Shown here piece after piece: positions 33,008-42,643 of a DNA stretch of 64,000 bases (position 1 is the stretch's first letter; each line of letters starts with the position of its first letter). Location of the stretch: NCBI RefSeq assembly GCF_007713735.2, contig NZ_VMNW02000005.1, positions 62,001 to 126,000 of the forward strand, read 5' to 3'. The stretch is from Amycolatopsis acidicola. GTDB lineage: Bacteria > Actinomycetota > Actinomycetes > Mycobacteriales > Pseudonocardiaceae. The notes under the pieces were generated by a model. It was not told the DNA's origin, searched no databases, and worked only from the letters and a program-made list of their open reading frames with translations. Made by a program: the position numbers and the translations under genes.

Positions 33008-33937
33008 ATGACGAGTTCAGCGATCGCGGTCTCCGGACTGCGGAAAGCGTACGGGGACAAGACCGTGCTCGACGGCATCGATTTCGAGGTCCGTATGGGC
33101 ACGGTCTTTTCCCTGCTCGGCCCCAATGGGGCGGGCAAGACGACGACGGTGAACGTGCTGACCACCTTGCAGAAGGCCGACGCCGGGACGGTGCGGGTGG
33201 CCGGGCACGACGTCGCCACCGAAACCAGGGCCGTGCGCGCCGTGCTCGGGGTGACCGGACAGTTCGCGGCCGTGGACGAGCTGCTGACGGGCCGGGAAAA
33301 CCTCGAACTGATGGCGGACCTCAAACGCGTGAGCAGGCGCGTGGTGGCCCCGTTGCTGGAGCGGTTCGAACTGGCGGACGCCGGCACGAAGCTGGTGTCG
33401 GCCTATTCCGGTGGGATGCGGCGGAAACTGGATCTGGCGATGACCCTGGTCGGCGACCCGCGGATCATCTTCCTCGACGAGCCGACGACGGGGCTCGATC
33501 CCCGCAGCAGGCGCACGATGTGGGCGATCGTCCGCGAGCTGGTGGCCGACGGCGTCACGATCTTCCTCACCACCCAGTACCTCGACGAGGCCGATCAGCT
33601 CGCGGACCGCATCGCGGTGCTCGACCATGGCCACCTTGTCGCGCAGGGCACCTCCGAGGAGCTCAAGCGCCAGATCCCCGGCAGCCACGTCCGGCTCCGG
33701 TTCGCCGACTTCGCCACCCTCGACGCGGCGGCCCGGATTTTCGCCGACGCCACCCGGGACGACGACGAGCTTTCCTTGCGCGTGCCCGGCGACGGCGGTT
33801 CGAAAGCACTGCGGTCCCTGCTGGACCGGCTCGGCGAAAACGCGCTCGAAGCCGAGGAATTCTCCGTGCACACACCGGATCTCGACGATGTCTTCCTCGC
33901 GCTGACCGGGCGCGCGAGCGCGGAGGTGACCGCATGA
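33008..33937 (+). CDS. ABC exporter ATPase, DrrA (daunorubicin resistance) family
   Basis: ATP-binding subunit, 309 aa. Walker A GPNGAGKTTTV, Q-loop GVTGQFAAVDE, signature YSGGMRRKLDLA, Walker B IIFLDEPTTGLDP and H-loop LTTQYLDEADQL. The C-terminal tail ends in DLDDVFLALTG, the regulatory motif of DrrA proteins. The ATG overlaps nothing upstream and sits 22 nt past the regulator heptamers. Partners the next gene product to export a hydrophobic compound. Confidence 0.9.
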   Translation: MTSSAIAVSGLRKAYGDKTVLDGIDFEVRMGTVFSLLGPNGAGKTTTVNVLTTLQKADAGTVRVAGHDVATETRAVRAVLGVTGQFAAVDELLTGRENLELMADLKRVSRRVVAPLLERFELADAGTKLVSAYSGGMRRKLDLAMTLVGDPRIIFLDEPTTGLDPRSRRTMWAIVRELVADGVTIFLTTQYLDEADQLADRIAVLDHGHLVAQGTSEELKRQIPGSHVRLRFADFATLDAAARIFADATRDDDELSLRVPGDGGSKALRSLLDRLGENALEAEEFSVHTPDLDDVFLALTGRASAEVTA

Positions 33938-34677
33938 GCAGCGATGCGACGATCATGTTGCGGCGCAACTTCAAGCACAGCATCCGGTACCCGATCACGG
34001 TGTTCAACTCGGTGCTGCTGCCGATCGTGATGATGCTGATGTTCGTCTTCATCTTCGGCGGCGCCTTCGCCGTCGGCGTGGACTACGTCGACTACGCGAC
34101 ACCGGGGCTGATCGTGATGACGATCTGCTACGGGCTGGGCGCGACCGCGACGGCGGTGAACTCCGACATGACGAAGGGGATCATCAACCGGTTCAAGGTG
34201 ATGGACGTGTCCCGCGGCGCCGTGCTGACCGGGCACGCCGTCGCCACCACGCTGCGGATCCTGATCGCCGTCGCGGCGCTCGTCGCGGTGGCCTTCCTGA
34301 TCGGGTTCTCCCCGTCCGCGAGTTTCGCCGACTGGCTGGCCGTGATCGGGCTCGTCGCGCTGACCGGTTTCGCGGCGAGCTGGCTCACGGTCGCGCTGGG
34401 CCTGTTCTCGAAGACCGTGGAATCGGCGGGGCTGGCCGTCGTGCCGCTGGTCATTTTGCCGTTCCTCAGCACGGCGTTCGTGCCCGCGGAGACGATGAAA
34501 CCCGGCATCCGGCAGTTCGCGGAGTACCAGCCCTTCACGCCGATCATCGAAACCCTGCGCGGGCTGCTGACCGGCACGCCGACGGCCGGGCACGCGATCG
34601 CCGCCGTCGCGTGGTGCCTCGGGATCACGATCGTGGGCTACGTCTGGGCGTTGTCCACGTTCAAGAAGCGAGCGTGA
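33934..34677 (+). CDS. ABC-2 permease, DrrB family
   Basis: Six-segment membrane subunit, 247 aa, with the cytoplasmic start DATIMLRRNFKHSIRYP, the MTKGIINRFKVMDVSR coupling loop and the conserved EYQPFTPIIETLRGLL near the C-terminus. ATGA overlap with the ATPase gene. Its last 17 bp overlap the convergent AfsR-like gene. Confidence 0.9.
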   Translation: MSSDATIMLRRNFKHSIRYPITVFNSVLLPIVMMLMFVFIFGGAFAVGVDYVDYATPGLIVMTICYGLGATATAVNSDMTKGIINRFKVMDVSRGAVLTGHAVATTLRILIAVAALVAVAFLIGFSPSASFADWLAVIGLVALTGFAASWLTVALGLFSKTVESAGLAVVPLVILPFLSTAFVPAETMKPGIRQFAEYQPFTPIIETLRGLLTGTPTAGHAIAAVAWCLGITIVGYVWALSTFKKRA

Positions 34678-37600
34678 CCTCGACGAGCCGGCCCCAGCTC
34701 GTCGACGCTCCTTCGCGAGCCGCCTCGGCATACCCCTCGCTGCCGAGGCGGCTCCGGACGGCCTGCTCGATCCGCGGCACGTCCGGGTGCGACAGGTCCT
34801 GCACCCCACGCAGGGCGGCACCGGCCGCGAGCAGCCGCGCGGCTTGCTCGTACTGGTCATGCCGCAACGCCTGATCCGCCACCCCGACGAGCGCTTGCGC
34901 GATGCGAGGCGGGTAGCCGGCCTCGGCCGCCGCCCGGCAGGCCGCCTCGCGATGCGCGCGGGCTTCGGCCAGATCGTCGGTGAGGTAGCCGAGCAGATCC
35001 TGTGCTATGGCACGGATATGCGGATGTTCCGCTTCCTCGCCCAGTAGCGTTGTCGCGGTGGCGAGCTGTCGGCGCGCCTCGGGGGCGTCGCCGCGCCAGC
35101 GGGCGAGTTCCGCCTTCGACAGGGCCAGGATGGCCAGCGCGCCGGGCCAGGTGACCCCTTCCGCGTAACGCCCGGCGTCGGCCATCGTGGCCGCGCTGGC
35201 GTCTTTTTCGCCCAGCAGCCAGAAAAGCTGGGCCTGCCGCGCCCGGAGCGGGATGATGTCGTCGGCCGAGCCGATTTCGGTGAGGGGCGCGATGGCCTCG
35301 TCGTAGTACGCGATCGCGCGGGCGAACTCGCCGCGCGTCGCGATCCGGTCCGCGAGTTCGGTCAGTGCGAACGAAATCCCGAACCGCTCACCGAGCGCGC
35401 GGAACTCGCCGAGCGCCGTTTCGAGGTACGCCTCCGCCTCCGGCCCGCCCCGGCCGGTGATGATCCGCATCTTGCCGAGGTGCAGCCGGGCCAGCGCGCG
35501 TGCCCACGGATCTTCGTTGTCCAGCAACGCTTCGAGCGCGGGCAGCACCTCCTCGGGCGCGGTCAGCATGCGTTCCAGCGGGACGATGAACCCCATCAGC
35601 GGATGCCGGGATTCAGCGCCGACGCTGTACTTGTGTGCCTGGCGGATCCAGTGCGCCGCCTCGTTTTCGTCGCTCGGGCCGGAGCTGACGAAGTGCGCGA
35701 CCAGTCCGTACACGGTGGCGCGCAGGCCGTCGCTCACCTCGCCGGGCAACTGGGTGGCCGCGGTGATCAGCTCCAGGCCCTCGTTGCGGTGCCCGCCGAG
35801 CCACCAGTACCAGCCCGCGCCCGCGGCGAGTCGCATCGCTTCCCGCGCCTCGCCCGCGGCGAGCGCCCCGCGCATCGCGGAGGCGAGGTTGTCGTGTTCG
35901 GTTTCCAGTGTGGCGAGCCACTGCACCTGGTCCGCGCGGCGAAGACGTGGCTCCGCCGTTTCGGCCAGCTCGGTGAAATATGCGAGATGCGCCTGGCGCG
36001 CCGGCTCCGACTCCCCGGCTTCCTCCAGCCGATGGCGCGCGTACTCCTTGATCGTGCCGGTCATCCGGTATCGCGGGACGCCCGAGTGTTCCGCTACCAG
36101 CAAGGATTTTTCGGCCAGCGCGGTGAGCAGTTCGAGCACCTGCGGCGCTTGACCGGCGCAGACGCGCTCGGCCGCTTCCAGGCTCGCGCCGCCGGAGAAC
36201 ACCGAAAGCCCGCGCAGCACAGCGCGTTCCGCTTCGGTGAGCAGCTCCCAGCTCCAGTCGACCACCGCGCGCAGCGTGCGATGCCGGGGCAGCGCGGTGC
36301 GGCTCCCGCTCGTCAGCAGCCGGAACCTGTCGTCGAGCCGGTCCGCGAGCTGGTCGATCGACATGGTGCGCAGCCGGGCCGCGGCCAGTTCGATCGCCAG
36401 CGGCATCCCGTCGAGCGCCCGGCAGACGCGCACCATCGTCGACAGCGTGCCGGCGTCGGCCGCGAAATTCCGGCTCACCGCGCCTGCCCTGTCCCGCAGG
36501 AGCCGGATCGCGGGGGAGGACTCGATCTCGGCCGGAGCCGCGTCGCCTGCCGGGACGGCGAGCGGCTCGACCGGCCACAGCGCCTCGCCGGTGATCCCGA
36601 GCGGCTCCCGGCTCGTGGCGAGGATCCGCAGGCGGCGGCATTCCCCGAGAACCCGGTGCGCGAACTTCGCCGCCGACTCGATGACGTGCTCACAGTTGTC
36701 CAGAACCAGCAACGTTTCCCGGTCGCGGATCGCGGCGATGAGCCGGTCCGTCAGCTCCGCGTGCGACTCCTCGCCGAGCAGCGCGTCACGGAGGCCGAGC
36801 CCGGTGAGCGTCGACTGCGCGATGTTGTCCGCGCTCGTCGTTTCGTTGTCCGGGCCGAGCACGGCCAGTTCCACCAACCAGGCGCCGTCGGGCAGATCGT
36901 CGAGCAGGGTGCGGGCGGTTTCCGTGGCGAGCCGGGTTTTCCCGGAGCCTCCGGGCCCGATGACCGTGGTCAGCCTGTGTTCGGCGACGAGCTCGCGGAC
37001 CGCGGCGACGTCGGCGTCCTTGCCGACGAAACTGGTCAGTTCCGCGCGCAGGTTGGTCTTCCGGCTCTCCTCCCGCCGCCTCAGCTCGCCCCGCAGCAGC
37101 GCGACGTGCAACGCGGACAGCTCCGGCGACGGGTCGACGCCCAGCGCGTCGGCCAGCGCCTCCCTCGTGCGCTGGTACACGAGCAGCGCCTCGTTGTCCC
37201 GGCCCGTCGCGGCGAGCGCCCGCATCAGCGCGGCGACGAGCTTTTCCCGCACCGGGTTCGCGGCCACGAGATCGGTCAGCTCCGCGACGACCTCCGCCTC
37301 GTTGCCGAGGTTCAGCTCCGCGTCGAACCTGTCCTCCAGCGCGGTCAGGCGCAGCCCTTCGAGCCGGGTGACCGCCGCGTCGAGCGCCGCGCTGTCCGGC
37401 AACCCGATGTCCTGCATCGCCGCACCCCGCCACAAACCGAGGGCCTCGCGCAGCAGCCGGATCCGTTGCGGGCCCTCGATCGTGCGGGCGCGGGCGGCCA
37501 GGCGCTCGAACCGCACGGCGTCGACGGCTTCGGGCTCCGACCGCAGCCGGTAGCCATCCGGCTGCCCATCGACCGCGCCTTCGGGCAACACCTTCCGCAG

Positions 37601-37807
37601 CCGGGAAACCAAGCGCTGCAAGGCATTCGTCGCGTCGGCCGGTGGACGCTCACCCCAGATCCAGTCGACGAGGGTGGCCTTCGGGACCACGTGCCCCGGC
37701 TCCAGCGCGAGAGCGATCAGCAGCCCGCGCAACCGCGCGCCCGGCACGTCGGCGAAGGCGCCGTCGTCCGTGCGGACCTCGAACGGTCCGAGCAATCCGA
37801 TCTGCAC
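34661..37807 (-). CDS. AfsR/SARP-type regulator with STAND ATPase and TPR domains
   Basis: 1048 aa multidomain activator. OmpR-like winged HTH (1-95), bacterial transcriptional activation domain (about 96-245), then an NTPase module with P-loop GPGGSGKT (284-291), LLVLDNCEHV Walker B and LATSREPLG, and a long helical TPR-like C-terminus. GTG start begins the HTH directly (QIGLLGPFEVR). SARPs bind heptamers at 11-bp spacing; such sites precede the P450 and drrA genes next door, making this the likely activator. It starts 35 bp after the FMN monooxygenase gene, so read-through from that operon is possible. Confidence 0.88.
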   Translation of the reverse strand: MQIGLLGPFEVRTDDGAFADVPGARLRGLLIALALEPGHVVPKATLVDWIWGERPPADATNALQRLVSRLRKVLPEGAVDGQPDGYRLRSEPEAVDAVRFERLAARARTIEGPQRIRLLREALGLWRGAAMQDIGLPDSAALDAAVTRLEGLRLTALEDRFDAELNLGNEAEVVAELTDLVAANPVREKLVAALMRALAATGRDNEALLVYQRTREALADALGVDPSPELSALHVALLRGELRRREESRKTNLRAELTSFVGKDADVAAVRELVAEHRLTTVIGPGGSGKTRLATETARTLLDDLPDGAWLVELAVLGPDNETTSADNIAQSTLTGLGLRDALLGEESHAELTDRLIAAIRDRETLLVLDNCEHVIESAAKFAHRVLGECRRLRILATSREPLGITGEALWPVEPLAVPAGDAAPAEIESSPAIRLLRDRAGAVSRNFAADAGTLSTMVRVCRALDGMPLAIELAAARLRTMSIDQLADRLDDRFRLLTSGSRTALPRHRTLRAVVDWSWELLTEAERAVLRGLSVFSGGASLEAAERVCAGQAPQVLELLTALAEKSLLVAEHSGVPRYRMTGTIKEYARHRLEEAGESEPARQAHLAYFTELAETAEPRLRRADQVQWLATLETEHDNLASAMRGALAAGEAREAMRLAAGAGWYWWLGGHRNEGLELITAATQLPGEVSDGLRATVYGLVAHFVSSGPSDENEAAHWIRQAHKYSVGAESRHPLMGFIVPLERMLTAPEEVLPALEALLDNEDPWARALARLHLGKMRIITGRGGPEAEAYLETALGEFRALGERFGISFALTELADRIATRGEFARAIAYYDEAIAPLTEIGSADDIIPLRARQAQLFWLLGEKDASAATMADAGRYAEGVTWPGALAILALSKAELARWRGDAPEARRQLATATTLLGEEAEHPHIRAIAQDLLGYLTDDLAEARAHREAACRAAAEAGYPPRIAQALVGVADQALRHDQYEQAARLLAAGAALRGVQDLSHPDVPRIEQAVRSRLGSEGYAEAAREGASTSWGRLVEVTLAS

Positions 37808-37842
37808 CCTTCGATTTTGGCACGGACGAGCGGCGGACCTCG

Positions 37843-39198
37843 TCAGCCTGCGCTGAAGCAGCTCGCGGGCCGCGCGAGCCCGAGGTTCTCCCGCAGCGTT
37901 TTCCCGGTGTACGCGTCGCGGAAGATGCCGCGCTTGCGCAACTCCGGCACGGCCAGCCGGACGAAATCCTCGAAGGCACCGGGCAGGTGCGTGGCCGCGA
38001 TGACGAAACCGTCGCACGAGCGGGATTCGAACCAGTCCTGCATCTGGTCCGCCACCTGCGCGCCGGTGCCCACGAACCGCGGCCCCTGCAACAGGGTCGC
38101 GCGGTGCCCGGCGAGTGTGCGCAGCGTCAGCGGCTGGTCACCCACGTGCCGTTTCACGCCCTGCACCAGCCCGCGCATCCCGGTCACGGAGTTGATCAGC
38201 TCGTCGGTGACCAGATCGTCGAGGGAATGCCCGGAGAAGTCGTGGTTCATCACCTCCGAGAGCAGGGTGAGCGACGCCATCGGGTGCACGAGTTGGTCGA
38301 GGAACACCGCCTCCTTCTCCTTGGCGATCGTCTCGGTCTCGCCGACGATCGTGTAGGCCATCGGCAGCAGCCGCACCTTCTCGGTGTCGCGGCCTTCGGC
38401 GGCCACGAGTTCTTTCTGCTCGCGGTAGTGCTCGAGCGCGATCTCGCGATCCGGGTCCGCGGTGAAGATCAGATCCGCCCAGCGCGCGGCGAACTTCCGG
38501 CCGCGGCCGGACTGCCCCGCCTGGATGATCGGCGGCCTGCCCTGCGGCGGGCGCGGCACGGTCAGCGGGCCCTGGACCGAGAAGTACCGGCCGCGATGGT
38601 CCAGCTCGTGCACCTTGCCCGGGTCGGCGAAGATACCGGTCTCGCGCTCGCCGAGGATCGCGCCGTCCTCCCAGGAATCCCAGAGCTTGCCGACCACCTC
38701 GATGAACTCCTCGGCGCGGTCGTAGCGCTCGTCGTGCCCGAGGTGCTCCCCGATCCCGTAGTTGCGGGCCTCGGAGTCGTTGACCGAGGTGACGACGTTC
38801 CACGCGGCCCGGCCGCCGGAGAGGTGGTCCAGCGTCGCGAAGGCGCGCGCGACGTGGAACGGCGGATAGTAGGTGGTCGAATAGGTGGCGCCGAGGCCGA
38901 GATGCGAGGTCGCCGCGGCGGCCGCGCCGAGCACCGCGGTGAGGTCCAGCTTGATCGGGCGGGCGCCGTAGCGGACGGCTTCGCCGGGGGAGTTCCCGTA
39001 GATCGACGGCATCGCCAGCCGGTCGTCGAAGAACATCAGGTCGAAGGTGCCCTCCTCGAGCACCCGCGCGATCCGCTGGTAGTACCGCAGATCCAGGTAG
39101 TCCGGCGCGGCGCTCGGGTAGCGCCACGATCCCGAGTAGACGGTCACGTTCGACGCCTGCATGAAGCCGACGAGCGTCATCGAGTCCGGGCGGTTCAT
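37843..39198 (-). CDS. FMN-dependent monooxygenase, NtaA/SnaA/DszA family
   Basis: Luciferase-fold flavin monooxygenase, 451 aa, typical of the long NtaA subgroup. Motifs: FMQASNVTVYSGSWRYP, FDLMFFDDRLAMP, ATYSTTYYPPFHVAR, WNVVTSVNDSEARNYG, PPIIQAGQSGRGRKFAA. AAGGAGG precedes the ATG. Members oxidise nitrilotriacetate, EDTA-type aminocarboxylates, sulfur heterocycles or specialised metabolites using FMNH2 from a separate reductase; none is seen nearby. Co-operonic with a CoA-transferase and a CitE-like lyase, suggesting it prepares or oxidises an organic acid. Confidence 0.88.
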   Translation of the reverse strand: MNRPDSMTLVGFMQASNVTVYSGSWRYPSAAPDYLDLRYYQRIARVLEEGTFDLMFFDDRLAMPSIYGNSPGEAVRYGARPIKLDLTAVLGAAAAATSHLGLGATYSTTYYPPFHVARAFATLDHLSGGRAAWNVVTSVNDSEARNYGIGEHLGHDERYDRAEEFIEVVGKLWDSWEDGAILGERETGIFADPGKVHELDHRGRYFSVQGPLTVPRPPQGRPPIIQAGQSGRGRKFAARWADLIFTADPDREIALEHYREQKELVAAEGRDTEKVRLLPMAYTIVGETETIAKEKEAVFLDQLVHPMASLTLLSEVMNHDFSGHSLDDLVTDELINSVTGMRGLVQGVKRHVGDQPLTLRTLAGHRATLLQGPRFVGTGAQVADQMQDWFESRSCDGFVIAATHLPGAFEDFVRLAVPELRKRGIFRDAYTGKTLRENLGLARPASCFSAG

Positions 39199-39217
39199 CG
39201 TTGCCTCCTTGGGGAAT

Positions 39218-40120
39218 TCACAGTCCGAGCAGATCGGCGGTACGGGCGACCGTGTCGGCGTGGCGCAGATGCGCGGCGTCGACGAGCATTCCGTCGAGCG
39301 CCGTCGCGCCACGGCCCTGTGCCTCCGCCTCGCGGTAGGCGGCGACCAGCCGGCGCGCGTGTTCGATTTCTTCCGGCGTCGGCGCGAAGGCCGCGTTCGC
39401 GATGTCCACTTGGGACGGATGGATGGCCCATTTGCCGACGTATCCCATCGCCGCGGCGCGGTCGCACGCCGTGCGGTACGCGTCGGGATCCCGGTAGTTC
39501 GGGAACGGCGCGTCGATGGCGTCGATCCCCGCGGAGCGCGCGGCCACGATCACCCGCGCCCGCGCGTAGTGCCACAGATCCCCGGGATAGTCGACGAACG
39601 GGTCGAAGTTGGTGTCCACGCGCGCGCCCTGCGAGGCCGAAAAGTCACCGGCGCCGAAGATCACGGCCTCCAGGCGATCGCTCGCGCGCACGATCTCGCC
39701 GACGTTCTCCAGCCCTTCGGTCTCCTCGATGAGGACTTCGAGCCCGATCCGCTTTTCCAGCCCGAGTGTTTCCTCCAGCTGCGTCAGCAGGACGTCGACC
39801 CACCACACGTCACGCGCGCGGCGGACCTTCGGCACGATGATCACGTCGAGTGCTTCGCGTGCTTCGGTGACCACTTCGATGACGTCGCCGTGCGCCCAGC
39901 GGGTGTCGACGCCGTTCATCCGGATCGCCCGCGTCGTGGCGCCCCAGTCCAGCTCCCGCAACGCTTTCGCGGCTTTGCCGCGGGATTTCTCCCGCTCCGC
40001 CGGGGCGCAGGCGTCCTCCAGATCGAGGAACACCAGGTCCGCCCCGGAGGCCGCGGACTTCGCGAACATCCACTCGTTGCTGGCGGGCGTGGCGAGTTCG
40101 GACCGCCGCGGCCGGATCAT
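39218..40120 (-). CDS. HpcH/HpaI aldolase / citrate lyase beta (CitE)-like enzyme
   Basis: TIM-barrel lyase, 300 aa, Mg-dependent. Landmarks: IRPRRSELATPA, DLVFLDLEDACAP (metal Asp/Glu), TRAIRMNGVDTRW, VIIVPKVRRA, EVLIEETEGL, VIFGAGDFSAS and GKWAIHPSQV. Members cleave malyl-, citramalyl- or related hydroxyacyl-CoA esters. GGAG 7 nt before the ATG. Overlaps the upstream CoA-transferase gene by one base, so it probably splits the CoA ester made by that enzyme. Confidence 0.88.
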   Translation of the reverse strand: MIRPRRSELATPASNEWMFAKSAASGADLVFLDLEDACAPAEREKSRGKAAKALRELDWGATTRAIRMNGVDTRWAHGDVIEVVTEAREALDVIIVPKVRRARDVWWVDVLLTQLEETLGLEKRIGLEVLIEETEGLENVGEIVRASDRLEAVIFGAGDFSASQGARVDTNFDPFVDYPGDLWHYARARVIVAARSAGIDAIDAPFPNYRDPDAYRTACDRAAAMGYVGKWAIHPSQVDIANAAFAPTPEEIEHARRLVAAYREAEAQGRGATALDGMLVDAAHLRHADTVARTADLLGL

Positions 40121-41322
40121 CAGATCACTCCTTTTTCGCTCAGTTCCGCGAGTTCGGCGTCGCCGAGGCCGAGCCGCCCGCGATACACCTCGTCGTTGTG
40201 CTCCCCGATCCGCGGGCCGAGGTGGTCGATCCCGCCCGGTGTCGCCGAAAGCCGGGGCACCGGCGCCTGCACGGTCATCGAGCCCAGCTCGTCGTCCGGG
40301 ATCCGGGGGAACACGCCGCGGGCGGCGAGATGTTCGTCGGCGACGAGCTGTTCGGCGTTGTACACCGGGGCGGCCGCGACCTCGGCCTCCTCGAACACCG
40401 CCATCGCGTCGTCGAGCGTGCGCTCGGCCACCCAGTCCGCCACGACCCGGTCGATCTCCGCCGCGTTGCGAAGCCGTTGCTGCGCCTCGGCGAACCGCGG
40501 ATCGGTGGTGAGATCGGCCCGGCCGACCGCGCGCAGCGCCCGCATCGCGATGGTCGGCGCGCTGCCCGACATCGCCAGCCAGTGCCCGTCCTTCGTGCGG
40601 TACACGTTGCGCGGAGCACTGATGTCCCAACGGTTTCCGGTACGTCCCGGCACCGTGCCGAGCTGGTCGCGGGTCAGCACCGGCTGCTCGATCAGCCGCG
40701 CCAGCGGCTCGACGAGGTTCACGTCGATGAGCTGGCCGGGTCCATTGTGGACGTCGCGATGGTAGAGCGCCATCATCACCGCGTAGGTCGCGTTGAGCGC
40801 CGCGACCCCGTCGGCGAGCATGAACGAGGGGAGTGTCGGCGGCCCGTCGGGTTCGCCGGTGAGGTGGGCGAACCCGCTCATCGCCTCACCCAGCGTGCCG
40901 AACCCGGGCCGGTCGCTCTTCGGGCCACCGGCGCCGAACCCGGTGACGTGCACCATGACCAGCCCTGGGTTGAGCTCCGCGAGGCGCGGGTGGTCCAGCT
41001 CCCATCTGTGCAATGTGGACGGACGGAGGTTGATCACCAGGACGTCGGCGTCGGCCACCAGCCGTCGCAGCAGCGCGCGTCCCTCCGGCAGCCGGAGGTT
41101 CAGGGTGACGGACTTCTTGTTGCGCCCCAGGCTCTTCCACATCAGCCCGACGCCGTCGCGCTGCGCGCCCCACTGGCGCACCGGGTCACCGGAACCCGGC
41201 TGCTCGATCTTGGTCACGTCGGCGCCGAACTCGCCGAGCCACGTCGCCACCAGCGGGCCCGCCGCCAGCGAGGCGGCGTCGATCACCTTCAGCCCCGCCA
41301 GTGGCCTGGTTTCACCGCTCAT
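40120..41322 (-). CDS. CaiB/BaiF-family CoA-transferase (class III)
   Basis: 400 aa class III CoA-transferase. Start LAGLKVIDAASLAAGPLVATWLG is diagnostic, with EFGADVTKIEQPGSGD, the NLRLPEGRALLRRLV region, and a catalytic Asp-region near SFMLADGVAALNA. Transfers CoA between a donor acyl-CoA and a carboxylic acid. ATG after GGAGGGCAGGA overlaps the permease gene by 11 bp. It would activate the imported carboxylate for lysis by the CitE-like enzyme. Confidence 0.9.
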   Translation of the reverse strand: MSGETRPLAGLKVIDAASLAAGPLVATWLGEFGADVTKIEQPGSGDPVRQWGAQRDGVGLMWKSLGRNKKSVTLNLRLPEGRALLRRLVADADVLVINLRPSTLHRWELDHPRLAELNPGLVMVHVTGFGAGGPKSDRPGFGTLGEAMSGFAHLTGEPDGPPTLPSFMLADGVAALNATYAVMMALYHRDVHNGPGQLIDVNLVEPLARLIEQPVLTRDQLGTVPGRTGNRWDISAPRNVYRTKDGHWLAMSGSAPTIAMRALRAVGRADLTTDPRFAEAQQRLRNAAEIDRVVADWVAERTLDDAMAVFEEAEVAAAPVYNAEQLVADEHLAARGVFPRIPDDELGSMTVQAPVPRLSATPGGIDHLGPRIGEHNDEVYRGRLGLGDAELAELSEKGVI

Positions 41323-42601
41323 TCCTGCCCTCCAGAACAACGTCCGCGGCCGCCACGCGGGTGCGTGGTGTGCTCCGCATGCCGAATCCCCACGCCAGCG
41401 CCCCGATGAGCGCGAGCAGGGCCGCGAGCCCGAGCGGCGCGAGGAAGGAACCGGTGGCGTAGGCGACGGCGCCGGTGACGATCGGCCCGAGGATGCCGCC
41501 GACGTTGCCGATCGCGTTCACGAAACCCGTGGCCGAGCCGGTCAGGTTCAGGGCGCGCATGACGTCCTGGGTTGCCGCCCAGACCGCGCCGTTGGCGGTG
41601 ATGATGCCCGCCGTCGAGATCGACAGGCAGGCGATCGCGAGCGCCGAGGACGACGCGAGCGCGGTGCCGACGATGGCCAGCGCCGCGATCATCCCGCCCA
41701 CCAGCACGATCTTGCGGGCGTTCAAAGTGGACACTCCGCGCCGCAGCGCGAAGTCCGAGAGCCGCCCGCCGAGGATGCCGCAGAAGAAGGCGACCGTCCA
41801 CGGGATCGACGTCGCGAAGCCGGAGTGGAGCACCGTCATGTGCCGGTCCTGCACCAGATAGCTCGGCAGCCAGGTGATGAAGGTGTAGAGAATGTAGAGC
41901 AGGCAGAAGTAGCCGCCGGTGATCGCCCAGATGTCGCGGTGCCGGACGATTTCACCCCACGGCGCCCGGCCGTCCTGCTTCGGCGGTTCCTGGTCGCGCA
42001 GGATCAGCTGCCGCTCGCGCTCGGAAAGTTTCTTGTCGTCGAGCGGGTTGCGGTACCACGCGTACCAGATCACCGCTACCAGCAAGGAAAGCACGCCGGT
42101 GGCGATGAAGGCGCTCTGCCAGCCGAACCCGCTCACCAGGTAGGCCAGGATGGGCGGGCCGACCGCCGAACCGAGCGCGACGCCCGAGATGAACATGCTG
42201 CTGCCGGTGGCGCGGTCGGATTTCGGCAGCCAGTCCGCCAGCGTCCGGATCGCCGCCGGGGCGAACGGCGCTTCGCCGATGCCCAGCAACAGTCGAGGGC
42301 CGAACAATGCGCCCGCCGAGCGCACGAGCGTGGTGAGGAAACTCGACACCGCCCACACGAGCAACGCGAGCGAATACAGCACGCGCACCTGGATGCGGTC
42401 GACGAGCATCCCCGCCGGCAGGTTGAACAGGGTGTAGGTCCAGGTGAAACTGGAGAGCAGGAGGCCCATCACCGCGGCGTTGGTGTGGAACTCCTTGGTC
42501 AGGATCGGCGCGGCGATCGAGAGGTTGACGCGGTCGATGTAGGCGATGGCCGTGATGATCAGGACGAACGTCGCGACCAGCCATCGGCGGTGATCCTTCA
42601 C
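41312..42601 (-). CDS. MFS permease, anion:cation symporter (ACS) family
   Basis: Twelve-segment symporter, 429 aa. ACS signature AIAYIDRVNLSIAAP (TM1), FNLPAGMLVDRIQVRVL, ADWLPKSDRATGSSMF and GFVNAIGNVGGILGP. This group (GudP, phthalate and hexuronate permeases) imports organic anions. GTG start placed by GAGGAGGA 8 nt upstream. It is the second gene of the LacI-controlled operon and should import the acid metabolised by the following genes. Confidence 0.9.
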   Translation of the reverse strand: MKDHRRWLVATFVLIITAIAYIDRVNLSIAAPILTKEFHTNAAVMGLLLSSFTWTYTLFNLPAGMLVDRIQVRVLYSLALLVWAVSSFLTTLVRSAGALFGPRLLLGIGEAPFAPAAIRTLADWLPKSDRATGSSMFISGVALGSAVGPPILAYLVSGFGWQSAFIATGVLSLLVAVIWYAWYRNPLDDKKLSERERQLILRDQEPPKQDGRAPWGEIVRHRDIWAITGGYFCLLYILYTFITWLPSYLVQDRHMTVLHSGFATSIPWTVAFFCGILGGRLSDFALRRGVSTLNARKIVLVGGMIAALAIVGTALASSSALAIACLSISTAGIITANGAVWAATQDVMRALNLTGSATGFVNAIGNVGGILGPIVTGAVAYATGSFLAPLGLAALLALIGALAWGFGMRSTPRTRVAAADVVLEGRNER

Positions 42602-42643
42602 TGTGCTTCCTCCTCGCACTTCGTTGTGCCCGGACGGTTTCGC

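Noticed and set aside
35480..38356. 958-codon open frame opposite the AfsR-like gene
   Set aside because: It is antisense to an intact regulator with clear domains, is low-complexity Arg/Gly/Pro/Gln-rich, and is the usual by-product of high GC third positions.
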